NCBI RefSeq assembly: GCF_040807025.1
Contig: NC_090956.1
Location: 1,786,517-1,850,516, forward strand
Reading direction: 5' to 3'
DNA from: Struthio camelus
Lineage: Eukaryota; Chordata; Aves; Struthioniformes; Struthionidae
Length of the DNA: 64,000 nt
How positions within the stretch are numbered: position 1 is the first letter of the stretch; each line of letters opens with the position of its first letter. Below, one piece after another: positions 35,401-47,400 of this stretch. The translations under genes were made by a program, and so were the position numbers. The notes beneath the pieces were generated by a model. It was not told the origin of the DNA. It made no database searches and worked only from the letters and a program-made list of their open reading frames with translations.

Positions 35401-38400
35401 TCAAAAACGCCCCCAGAAGCAAAGCCACGTGCGCCCGTTCCTGGGGCCCTGTGGGGCAACGTTGCAAGGTCCTTCCTCCTCCTCCTCCTCTGCTCCTCGC
35501 ACGCACGCGAGGCAGGAAGGCAGCAAACCCCCGGGCGCCTTTCCATCCCACGTCGTTGCAAAAGGACTCAAAGACCGCTCAGCAACGACAAACTGCCCCG
35601 CAGCCGAGGAGCGGGGCGGCACGCGGACCCCGCGGCACCAAGCCGGCGTCTCCGGACGGCAGCGAGCCCGGGGGGCGCCGGCCGCGGCCGAGCCGTGCTG
35701 GGGGCCGAGGCCGGAGCCCTGCGCGGCAGGGACGCCCCGGCGGCGCCCGCCCCGGCTCCCCGCGCCGCCCGCTCAGCTGCTGCGTTTATTCCTGAGTCCT
35801 CGCGGCTGGTTTTCTCTCCTCTGTTTTAAAACTTGCGTAACTCGGTCACGTCGCCTGTTGGAGCAATTTGCAGGGTGGCACAGAGAGACGGCCGTTTCCG
35901 ACGTCTGCTGCAAGGTGCACATATTTGGATACTTAAATCTTAGCGCGACGCTGATTTACAGTTTTGTGTGCAGCTCAGGCTAGAAACCCTCTGGCAATAA
36001 ATTAATGAGCACCAGCATCCCATCTTAATGGCCTTCAGAAAAGACGGCTGACTACTCCATATGCAGTTAGCAACTCAAAAATAACTCCTCTTCCTGCTGT
36101 TTTCACCCGTTTTTCTCCCAGCAAACCCCGGTTTCTGTCTCTCAACCTTACGGTACCACCGGGGCGCGCGGCCGGCGTGGCCTGACGCCCTCTTCTCTGC
36201 CCGCGCAGACCCTGGCGGGCATTCACCTATTCTACGCGGGTGCTGAGGACTTCCTCTGTATTATTTTAAAAGCCTAAGAAGCCCTTCCAGACCTGCAGAT
36301 GAAACACCCGAGAAAGGCATCTTTCCAAAAGGAATTTGCTCCCCCGCCTGGGGCAACAGAAACGGCACCACGGGACGGAGCTCGTTTTCTCCCCCGTCTC
36401 GCGCTCCCGGACACGACGGCTGGCGTCGTCCGCCGAGGCGCTCAAGGGTCGCCCGGACCCTCCGCCGGCTTCCCAAAGCCGGCAGGAAACTTCTGGCAGC
36501 TGCCTGGAGGAAGGGGACCCTTCCCCGCGGCTCGGCTGCCGCCCGCCCCGTCGTCCGTGAACGCAAACGAGCCGCCAGCTCAAGTAACCCAGCGCCGCCG
36601 AAGACGGACCAGGGCAAAGCAAGCGTCGTCCTCCCCCGTCGCGGGCAAACCTCCAGCAACCAGCAGGCGCCTCGGGAGGCCAGCGCCAGCCGCTTGCCCG
36701 CGTCGCCGCCAGGCCGGCGGGAGCCCGCCTTCTCGCTTGGATGTTGTTAGCAGCTCATCTCCTGCGCGCCTGCGTTTGCCGAAGAGCGAGGGACGGGGAG
36801 GAGAGGACGGGAGGGAAGGAGGGCGCTAAATCTGCACAGGCTGCTCAAGCCGGCGCAGGGGAGCACGATGGCGGTTTATAAATACCTTCAAAGGCAGCGG
36901 TCTGGAAGGAGGGAGCAGAGCGATTCGCGGCCCTGGGAGCGGTGAAACCAGGCCCAGCAGCTAAGGAGGAAGGCAGAGGCGCGGGGAGAGCGGCGCGGAG
37001 CCCCGGAGGCGACGGCATCTCTCCGGCCAGCGGCTCCGCTCTGGGTTCCCGCCGACTCGCAGCGCCTACGGCAGCACCTTCCCTCCGCCCAAGCCCGAGC
37101 AGGCGTTCACCCCTGCCACGGGCCCGCTGCCGGCGGAGGCAAAACCTGGAGCAGCTCCCGCATCCGCTGCGCCAGACCGTGATTAATTCATCCCGCCCTC
37201 AAATTTTTTCTTCCAAAGGGACCGCGTCTCAGCCAAGCAGCAGGGAGGAAACGTCTTGTTCAAAAGCACGCCTGCGCGCAACTGCGGCGCATACGCGAAA
37301 GCGGCAAAGCCAAAGGGACCGAGGGGCCGCGGGGAGGACGGACAGACGGACGGACGGACGGTCCCAAGCTCCCCCCCTTCCTCTTGCCAAAACCTTCTCC
37401 GAGGGCGCAGCGCGGCCCGGGCAGGGGGCTGCCGAGAGCAGCGCGGGCACGACGAGGGACGAGCCCCAGCTGCCCAAACCGCCCGGGCAGGGACGAGAGA
37501 GGCGCTGAGGATGGGGCCGCGGAAGCGGCGCACCACGAACGCCGCGTAAGGGCGTCGCAAAACGCTGCCGCAGCCTTGCGACGCGCGGCCAAGCCTCCTT
37601 GGAGCGAAACCCTCCCCGCGCTTCGAGCCCATCGTTTAGCAAACGGAAACGAAACGGTTTCCGCAAAACCACCCTCGTTTTAGCTGTGATTTGCTGCGTT
37701 TTAACTCTTCTTTCGCGGTTTCCCTCGTTACAGCGTCCGCTCTCTCGCTGCCGGCAGCGGCTGACTGCTGCAGGGGCTTAATTAAACGCACGGGCTAACG
37801 GCAGCAGGATTCACGCTAATTGCAACTGACCTACATTTCAAGGGCTTGGGGGGGGGGGAATACTTAAACCTAATTAAAACCTGGAAGGACGAGGAGGAGG
37901 CGGGAGCTGGCGGCTCGCCGCGACGAGCCCTTTAGCGCGGGCGCCGGTGTCGGCGGGCGCTTCGGGCGAGCGGCGCGAAGGGCTCGAGCTCAGCCCCGTC
38001 CGCTCGCCCAAAACGGGGGCGACGGCGGCAGGTCTGCGGACGCGAGCCGCTAGCGGGGGGACGGCGGGTTCCCGCACGTGCCCGAGCCCGGGGCCGGCCG
38101 AGCGCCGGCTCTCGCGCCCCGCAGCGCCCGGGGGGAAAGGGTTTTGGCCGAGCGGCTGTCAGGCAGCCGCCCAGCGAGACCCAAAGCGCGACACCGGCGG
38201 CGTCTTGAGCCCCGAAAGAGGAAAGTCCGGCTGTTTCCGCTCACCTCCTCCGCGGCCGCTAACACGCAAGCGCCGCACGCGAGCGCGGGCCGGGGCCAAA
38301 ACCTGGGTGAAAAAAGGAAAAGCCCAGCCGAAGCTGGGCCGAGGCGGCGGGGGGAAAAGGCAGTGAGACACCATGCAGAGAGCCTTCCTCCTCCTCCTCC

Positions 38401-41400
38401 TCCCCCTCCCCTCCGCCTCGGAGCCGCGTACCCCCCCGCCTCGCTGGTGCAGGCTCCCGCGGGGATGCCCGCGCCGGGCGGCTGCCTCCGAGCGCCGGGC
38501 AGGAAACGTCCCCCCAGCCGAACCCCCCCGTTTCCCACGCCTTGCCCCCCTTGCACGGCAAACGGCCCTTTCCCAGCTGCCCCCCCCCTTTTTTTTTTTT
38601 TTTAAGGCTCTACAGGTAAATTCTGCGCGCGCTGCCCTCGAAAGACACAGCTGGCTTTTTTAATTAACTCATCATATGCATCCAAAGACCAAAATTAAAA
38701 AAAAAAAAAAAAAAGCCACGTTTCCACGTACTGTAACGTGAAACACGCGGGGCTCGGGGCTTGCAGCGCAGCTCCCCAACGCGGCGAGGAAGATTTGTTC
38801 TTGCTCTCGCCCAGTCTCGTGTAACGGAGGTAATATTCACAGCACGCCACCTGCTCCGCGCTGGCGACGCAAGCTCTCCGCAAACTTAACTCCCTTGTCA
38901 CGCTTTGCAGCTTCAGGAAAGCGGTTTTTACATGCTGTTTTCACCGGGGCTTTGAAAATGTGATTAATTTTGTTTTCTTTTCTTTTTTTTTTTTTTAAAA
39001 GCAGCAGTTACAGCAGAAAGCCCAGAGCGCCGTTGTCGGAGGAATCAGACGCTTCCTACCTTAAGCAACCCCTGGGACAGGTGAAGCGGGAACCCTGCAG
39101 AGGCAGGGAGACCGCAACGACCCGGCGCAGATGCTCCTCCGCCCCGGGCAGCGTTTCCCCCCGCGGCTCTCGCGGAGGCAGCTGCTGCTCGCAGCGGCGG
39201 CGCGCTCCGGCTCCCGCATCCCTCGCTCCTCTCCCAGGCGCGCCTGCCGCGCTGCTTCCCAGGGCCGTTTGCAGAGATCCGGCCGTTCTCGGCCTCACTG
39301 AGCTCCCCGCCGCGCTCGAGAGCCCCGGCTCAGCGATGAAGCGAGCGGGCCGCGCCGCCGCCGGCCGGCGCGCTAACCGAGGCTGCAACCTGAAACGCCC
39401 GGCTGGCCGCGGCAGAGGCAGCTGGGATTCGCTGCCCCCAGCCTCCCCGCGGCTTTTCACCCCTTAGCTCACGACTTGGAGCCCTGAGCGTTAAAGCGGA
39501 CGCAGGGATTGACTTGCTTTCCCACTTAACCTGACGCGTCAGAAGCCGTTTGCCGAAACCGTTGGAGGCTTCAACGCGGAGCGGGGAAAAATGTAAGACG
39601 TGGCTCCCCGGGCCGCGCCGAAGCCCCTCTGCGAAGAGACGCTCCCCGCCGCGCAGGGGAAAGCAAGCGGCGGGCAAGGGCTGCCGGAGGGAGCTCCGGG
39701 CGCCCCGGCTTCTCGGCCGCGCCGCCCCGCGCGCAGGCGAGCCGGCCGCCTCGGGGGCCGAGCGGCAGGGCCAGCTCCTGCCCAACGAGCAGAAAAGAGG
39801 GCAAAAAAGAGAATAAGAAATAAAGAAAAAGGATTGCATTAGAGCACGTACATCAGAAACGAGCAGAAGACGGCTGCGGCGCTCGCTGGGCTAATTAGCG
39901 GCACTAACGGCTCCGCTGCAGGCTCGGGGTCGGGCAGCGCCAGCCGCCTTTCCCCGGGGCGCCGGCGGCGAGCAGCCGCCGGTTCGGCTGCCTTCGGCTT
40001 TAACGTCCTCACGCCGAGGCACAGGACAGGCCAAGGCCGCTCAGGTGGTTTAGCGTGCGCTGAAAGTAATTAACTCGCAGGGAGACTGATCGCTTAGTCT
40101 GCCCGAAGCCACGGAGCGGGCCAGCCTGCCGCGGCACTGCCCGAGCAACGGAGCCGCGTCCCCGTCCCGCCGCGCGCCAAAGCCCGCCGAGCCGGCGGCG
40201 AGGAGACGCTCGGAAAATCCCAGGCTCCTTCGTTTTAGCAAGGCAGGCGGAAATCTGCCCGAAACGGTAGGATGCTGCACGGAAATCTGCTCGTTGAAAG
40301 GCCTCCCCGCCGGCGTCCCGGCCGGCTCTGCCCCTGCCCGCTGCAGCGCGTCCCTTCCCCGAGGCGGCGGACAGCTCAACGCCCCGCGGCCCCCGGCCTC
40401 GGGGAGGGCGAAGCTGCACGAGGTGCCCCTGCCCCGTGCCAGCGAGCCGCCGTGAAACGCCTGCAGCGCCGGTCCGAGCGACCCCGCCGGCGCGCTTGCT
40501 AGCACGGACCCCCGCACCCAGCGCAGCGCTGGGCAACGGGCAGGATCGGTGCGTGCTGCAGCCCCCCCGTTAGCACTAATTTCATATCTGTCCTTGCAAG
40601 AGTCAGAAATACATCCCAAAGTATCTTTGCTTTCCAGCCCGAGGTCTCCAGCGCAGGCTCTCAACTGGCTTTGGGCAGCTCTGACCTTGGCTGCAAGATA
40701 CAAAACCACAAGCTAAAAAACATCTCCCCTTTGAGCGAGCGGTCAAGGAAGAGTCGCTACGTTTGGGTGCAGAGATCGTCGCAAAGCACGGCGAGAGCCC
40801 GCAGGGAAAGGGGACCGCGCTCGGGAAGAGCAGGAGTTCCCCAAGCGCCCCACGCCTCCGGGCAGCGACTGCTTTTCCGCACGGCTACGTGGGAAGCACC
40901 GAAACAGGGAGGCCAAAAAGATGGGCGACCCTGCCAGCCGCGCTTCCAACCCTGCTGCGCGGCTTGCTCGTCCCTCTTGGTCACTAGATTTGGCTGATCC
41001 TTAGCTGAAGGGCAAAAAACCAAAGCCGCAGCGGGATCCCCCCAGCCCACCTCCCAGACCCTCCAGCCGCAGCGGGATCCCCCCAGCCCACCTCCCAGAC
41101 CCTCCAGCCGCAGCGGGATCCCCCCAGCCCACCTCCCAGACCCTCCAGCCGCAGCGGGATCCCCCCCAGCCCACCTCCCAGACCCTCCAGCCGCAGCGGG
41201 ATCCCCCCCAGCCCACCTCCCAGACCCTCCAGCCGCAGCGGGATCCCCCCCAGCCCACCTCCCAGACCCTCCAGCCGCAGCGGGATCCCCCCCAGCCCAC
41301 CTCCCAGACCCTCCAGCCGCAGCGGGATCCCCCCCAGCCCACCTCCCAGACCCTCCAGCCGCAGCGGGATCCCCCCAGCCCACCTCCCAGACCCTCCAGC

Positions 41401-44400
41401 CGCAGCGGGATCCCCCCAGCCCACCTCCCAGACCCTCCAGCCGCAGCGGGATCCCCCCAGCCCACCTCCCAGACCCTCCAGCCGCAGCGGGATCCCCTCA
41501 GCCCACCTCCCAGACCCTCCAGCCGCAGCGGGATCCCCCCCAGCCCACCTCCCAGACCCTCCAGCCGCAGCGGGATCCCCCCCAGCCCACCTCCCAGACC
41601 CTCCAGCCGCAGCGGGATCCCCCCCAGCCCACCTCCCAGACCCTCCAGCCGCAGCGGGATCCCCCCCAGCCCACCTCCCAGACCCTCCAGCCGCAGCGGG
41701 ATCCCCCCAGCCCACCTCCCAGACCCTCCAGCCGCAGCGGGATCCCCCCAGCCCACCTCCCAGACCCTCCAGCCGCAGCGGGATCCCCCCCAGCCCACCT
41801 CCCAGACCCTCCAGCCGCAGCGGGATCCCCCCCAGCCCACCTCCCAGACCCTCCAGCCGCAGCGGGATCCCCCCAGCCCACCTCCCAGACCCTCCAGCCG
41901 CAGCGGGATCCCCCCAGCCCACCTCCCAGACCCTCCAGCCGCAGCGGGATCCTCTCAGCCCACCTCCCAGACCCTCCAGCCGCAGCGGGATCCCCCCAGC
42001 CCACCTCCCAGACCCTCCAGCCGCAGCGGGATCCCCTCAGCCCACCTCCCAGACCCTCCAGCCGCAGCGGGATCCCCCCCAGCCCACCTCCCAGACCCTC
42101 CAGCCGCAGCGGGATCCCCCCCAGCCCACCTCCCAGACCCTCCAGCCGCAGCGGGATCCCCCCAGCCCACCTCCCAGACCCTCAAGCCGCAGCGGGATCC
42201 CCCCAGCCCACCTCCCAGATCATCACGTGCATCAGGCTGCCGTGCAAGGACGCCGCGAGCGAGGCTGGGGCACAGGCTGCTCCCAGGTCTGGAGGTGGTG
42301 GCCGGGGGCCCGGCAGGCGTCGGGCAGCCTCCCGGCGCGTTTGCACCCTGCAGCTGCAAACAAACTTCAGCCTTTTCTCCAGCACTCGCGCGTTCCCGTC
42401 CGCAGCAGCCACGTCAGCGCCAGCCCGCTCGCCCCCGGCACCAAGATCCTTGCAGAAATCATCCTGCCCTGGCGCGCGTGGCTCAATGCAACAGCAGACC
42501 CGCGCGCAGCAGCTCGGCAGGTGGGGCGCGGGAGCAGCCCCCCACCGCCGCCGTGCCCGCGCGCTGCCCTCGCCGCTCCTCCTCCTCCTCCTCCTTGGAG
42601 GCTGCTGCAGCTCTGGGGTGAAAGCGTTGGGGTAAAAGGGATCTGTTTAGGCCCAGTGCTGGGCGCCGGGGCCCCGGCGCGGCCGTGGAGCTGACGAGTC
42701 CGGGGCCGCGTTAATCACCCGCTCGATCTTTTTTTCTACTTTATGATGGAGCGGGTATTTTTAAACATACCCGTGCTCGCTTCTAAAATCAGGCAAGGAG
42801 GAGGGCAGAGATGGCTCACGCGCATCCGTGCCAACACGGAGGATAAGTAACTTGGTGCTCAACATACTTATTTTCGTTTTCTCCATCACGGACATGCTGC
42901 ACAGCACAGCAGAGCACAGCACAGCAGAGCAGGGATCTTTACAGAGCATCTACCACGACATCATTTTTCATTTACCGCGTACAGAGCGCCTGTCAATGCT
43001 GCAAGAAGGAAAAATAGCTCATCGATTAACGTTATACAGAGACTTGTTTACTCTGCTCCCGGGGGGAAATAAAACCTTGCATGCATTTTTATGCTAAAGA
43101 AGCCAGTCTCCGTCAGGGCGCTCTGCTTTATTTAATGCTCCCATTAGGCCGATTCCTCGGGCTGAAGAGCAGCAGCGGCCGGACGAGCCCGGGGCCGAGC
43201 CAGGCGCCCGCCCTGCCCGCAGCGTCCCCTTCCCGACCGCCTCGGGGGCTCGCGCCCGCCTCTTCAGCGCTTCGGTGTTCAGCAATTTGGTCTTGGCGAG
43301 ACCAAGCTGGATTTACCCCAAAACCCCGTCCAAACAACCGGGCAGCCCCGCCGGCGTGGGCAGAGGTGCCCGTTCATTGAGGCTTTTCCATTACCTCGGC
43401 TCCAGCAGCCATCGAGCGCTCGACACCTCGGCAGCAGCCGGCACCCGGCTCCCCCGCCACCTCGCGCGTCTCCTCCGGGGGGACCGCGGGGCTTCGCGGA
43501 GGGGACGTGTCCCCCAAAGGCCCGGCCGCCAACCCCAACCGCGCAGCCCGGCGGCGGAGCATCCTCTCGCCTCCGCCCCGACGGAGCAGGCGTGCAGCAA
43601 CCCCTTTAGAGCAGGTCCTGCGGAGCCAGGTTTTGGCTCAACCCAGTTACGTCTGCGACGGGGGTCCCGGGAATCACGTTTTAAGCATCGCAGCCGCTGT
43701 CTCGCTTCCAGCGCACAAACTGCCCCAGTTCAGGAGGGGTCTAACCGAGTCTGGCCCCAAAACAGCAAGGTAGCAGCTCGTTTGGCCGGAAGGGAAAGTC
43801 ACGATGCAGCACCCCAAGGGCCGGCCCGCAGGACGGGGCGCCGGGCGGCTGCGGACCCGGCCATCCTCCTCCTCGTCCCTCACCCAGCTGAGCAGCCCTC
43901 GGGTATGGGAAGCAATCGGTAAAGAAGAATTTTTCACGGTGTTATTCTTGGTCAAATCATTTTCCATGATTTGCCTGCAGAATATTTTACATCGGTTTTT
44001 GAGCTACAAAGTCAGCCTGTTGCAAAGAGCCTCATCTGACCTCAGGAAAATCTCCGCTATAAAAACATAACTTCCCTTAAATTGGTGGATTCGCTTTGCC
44101 TGGCTGAAGATGCCACTGAAATAAGCTCTCAAGCTCTGGCCGCCAAGACCTACCTGCTCCGCACGGCACCTGCGATTCGTGGCATTTGCAAAGACCGCTG
44201 AGGCACAGCCTGGCGGAAGCCAGGCTCGTTCAGACGGGAGGGCTGGCGCCTGAACGCAAGGAAACTTGCCCAAGGTTTCAGAGATCGTTTTGCAAGCCAA
44301 TTAACACCACCACCAACAACCAGGTCTGAATATCCAGCAGCAAACATCCTAGCAGCATCGGGCAGTAACAAAGTACCTTCTGGAGACGGCTTTGCAAGCA

Positions 44401-47400
44401 GCCTTATTAAAACAGCACTTCTCATCCCTAAAAAAAATCCCCAAAGATCTGACAGACGAGTCTCTAGCTTTTTGTCACATACTCGCACACCTTTCAATGC
44501 CAGACAGCTCTAGAGAGTCATGTTCCCACTAGGCAGAAAACCAGAGTCCAGCTGAATCCTTAAAAGAAAGAACTTAGGGAAATAAGAGGGACTAAACGGT
44601 TATAATCAGATTTTTCGAAATCCGTGCAAGTCCATTAAAACACCGGGAACGACACGCAACGCGTCTCGGCGCTCCCCCAAACCCCCAGCCCGTTGCCGCC
44701 GCCTCCGGAAAGGGATGCGGGCTGCAGACCAGGTGGAAACCTGCTCCGCCGTAGGTCTGCTTTCCAGAGTCCAGCTGAGGGGTTTCCTGAGGTTTTGCCT
44801 CGTCCTCTCTAATGAGCGCTCCATTTTGCCACATGCCAATAAATCCCCCCCCCCCCCCCCCCGATCCTGCTGGGAGTGCTCGGAAAAAAAAAATACAGTG
44901 CAGAAAACCCCCGGGCACCCGCTGGCCCCAGCCCGGATCGCCCGGGCCCAGCGCCGCAATAGCGCTACATGGAAGGGAAAAACCGACCTCCGGGAAGCGC
45001 CTAAACCCTCGCTGCTACGTCGGCCCGTACCCGCGGCGTCCCCGGAGCCCAGCGGCGCCGAGCAGGCTGGCAGAGAGCAACTCTCACGTTTCCGAACAGC
45101 AACTTTTAAGATGCACGGACGTTGCCAGCCCGGCGCTGCGTGCAGCTGCTCAGCGGCGCGCGCAAACGCAAGGGGACGTTGCGAGCGAGACGCACCGCTC
45201 CGCTCCGGCTGCTTATCGAGAGGGGGAACCGCGCCGGCGCTGCGGCTGCTCGCCCCGAGGGACGGGAGCGGGACCGCCCGGCCCGCAGCCCGCCGCCGCC
45301 GCTGAGCCCCCGGCCCATCGCTGGGGCTTGCTCCCGGCCGCCGCTCATCCCCTGCTCCTCCTTCCCGGGAGCGAAGCTCCGTTTCCGCGTTCCTGGAGAG
45401 CAAAAGGGAGATCGCCAACTTTCACGTAACAAAAAGTTACACGTGCGGAGCAAAAAAAAAAACCCCAAAGCAACCCCAAAACCGTGCTGCCAGCATAGCT
45501 CACTGCTGAAAAGCTGCTGCCATGAATACAGATGTTCCCTAGCAAAAGGCAGACGAAAAGTTCTAGAAAACAGCTATTGCAATGAAGTCTTAACCGCAGG
45601 GCCGCTGCCGGTTTGCGCCTCGCACGTGTCCCGCCCGCTGCTCCGGCGGGCGCCCACCCGCACGAAACGCGCCCTCGAGATTGCAGGGTGCTGAGAAGGG
45701 GCGGCACGCTCGGCACGCTGCTCTTTCCTTCCCAGACGCCTTGTCGTAACAATCCCAGATCAGTCAATCGCTTTCCCCAGCGAGCGGCAGCGGTCGAGTC
45801 AGCCGCAGCGAGGGAGCACCAAGGCTGTCGTTGCTCGCGGAGGCGAACGATCCCATCGCCGAGGCTCCGAGCCCCATCCGCCAGCCCGCAGTCGGGTCCG
45901 CTCTCGGCGCCGCTCCGCGGGGACGCGCTAGCAGGTCCTGGCGAGCTGCAGCCAGCTCGGCCGGCTCGCCCTGCACCCCGCACAGGCGGGGCCGTGCTTT
46001 TGCACACGCGCGTGCGCGGAGGCGGCACGCATCCCGCGGCGGCATGCCCGACAAGCAGCAGGGCACCCTGCCGGGGCTCGCACCGGAGCCGCGCTGCCGC
46101 GGCTGCCACCACCCAGGCGCCTAGCCGGGGCCCCCCGCGGGGGCTCCTGCACGCGGGAAGATGCGTCTCCTGGGAAGACTCGCACCGGTAACGTCACGCA
46201 GCTCCCGCGCTGGGCTGCGGGTCCAGCAGCCGCCGGGGACAGACGCTGCGGGGCCGGGGATTGCTGCTGCTGCTGCTGCTGCAGGGAGGCGGTGGGACGG
46301 CCACCCTGGCACCAGCCCCGGCGCCGCATCCGGGTCCAGCCAACGCGCCGGCGTCGGCCACCCCGAGCAGCCGCGCTGCCCGTCCCGCCGCGGGAGCCGC
46401 CACCGAGACGAGCGCAAGAAGCCAAGAGAAGGGTTTCTCCCCCCCCGCATCGCGGGGACGCCCCCGAGCGCCGCGTCCCCGCGCGCCCCTCCGGAGACGG
46501 GCGCTGCTCGGAGCCGCGTGGGCTGCCCGCCGCTCCTGCCAAAACCGCCCTTAAAAAGAGATACTGCGAGTAGCAACAGCCGCTCGGCGGTCCCGCGCGG
46601 CCAAGGGGGCTCCGCAGAGAGCGATGAGGCCGTGGGAGGGAGCGAAGACGGCTCTTCAGGCGGCGGGACGGGAGCGCGAGCTGCCCGGCACGCCGGGGAA
46701 ACGCCGCTTTCCCACCGCGGCGACCCAAGCGCAACGGCTGGCTGCTTCCCCGCGGTTCGAGGGCCGACGGGGGGGGCAGAGCACGTCACGCCGAAGCAAG
46801 CTGCTCTCCGAACCGATGCTGAGCCGCCCGGGTCCCTGCTCGGCCCTCTAACGCCGAACGAGCCCACCTCCTCGCAGAGAGAGGGATGCTGGTCCGGAAG
46901 CCAGATGGACATCTGGAAACCTCTTCTACGGGCAGGTCCCTCAAGCGTTGGTCCTCTCTATACGCTCCCCCCGCAACAAGGCTGTGCTTAATTATTAATC
47001 TAGCCGGAGAGCAATTAGTTTTGGCCGCTCGCTTGTGGTTCCCTCGGTCCCCGGCCCCGAGGGAGCAGCAAGGCAGGCGCTGGCAAGGGGGTTGGCTGGT
47101 ATCTAGCCGATCGGAGGAAACCAGCCCCGGAAACGCAGAGCAAGCGTTCAGCCTCTCCGCTCGAGCTGAGCGGCAAGGACCGTTCGCGCCCTGCCGAAGA
47201 GGGAAGGCTCCAGCAGCCTCCCTTGCTCTGTTTCGGGGGGCAAAAAGCATTAATAAGGGGTGGTTTTATGGGTCAGGGCAAGGGACTCCGGGGAGCCGAT
47301 GCCAACGCCTCTAGGGGCAGGGGGTGAGTGGCGGCACCGCGGCGGGGCGCAGGGCGGCCGAGCTCGGCCTCGGGCCTCTTTCGTTACCGGTAATCGAGCA

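Noticed and set aside
34639-35983. Overlapping plus-strand frames of 242, 298 and 411 codons plus minus-strand 243
   Set aside because: They run through the 60-bp minisatellite, whose unit is divisible by three and lacks stops in several frames. There are no splice signals, and the translation is only repeat units.
40757-42004. Minus-strand frames of 168-312 codons with Gly-Trp-Gly-rich repeats
   Set aside because: They are translations of the 41/42-bp minisatellite. Near-identical frames in different phases prove the coding look is an artefact.
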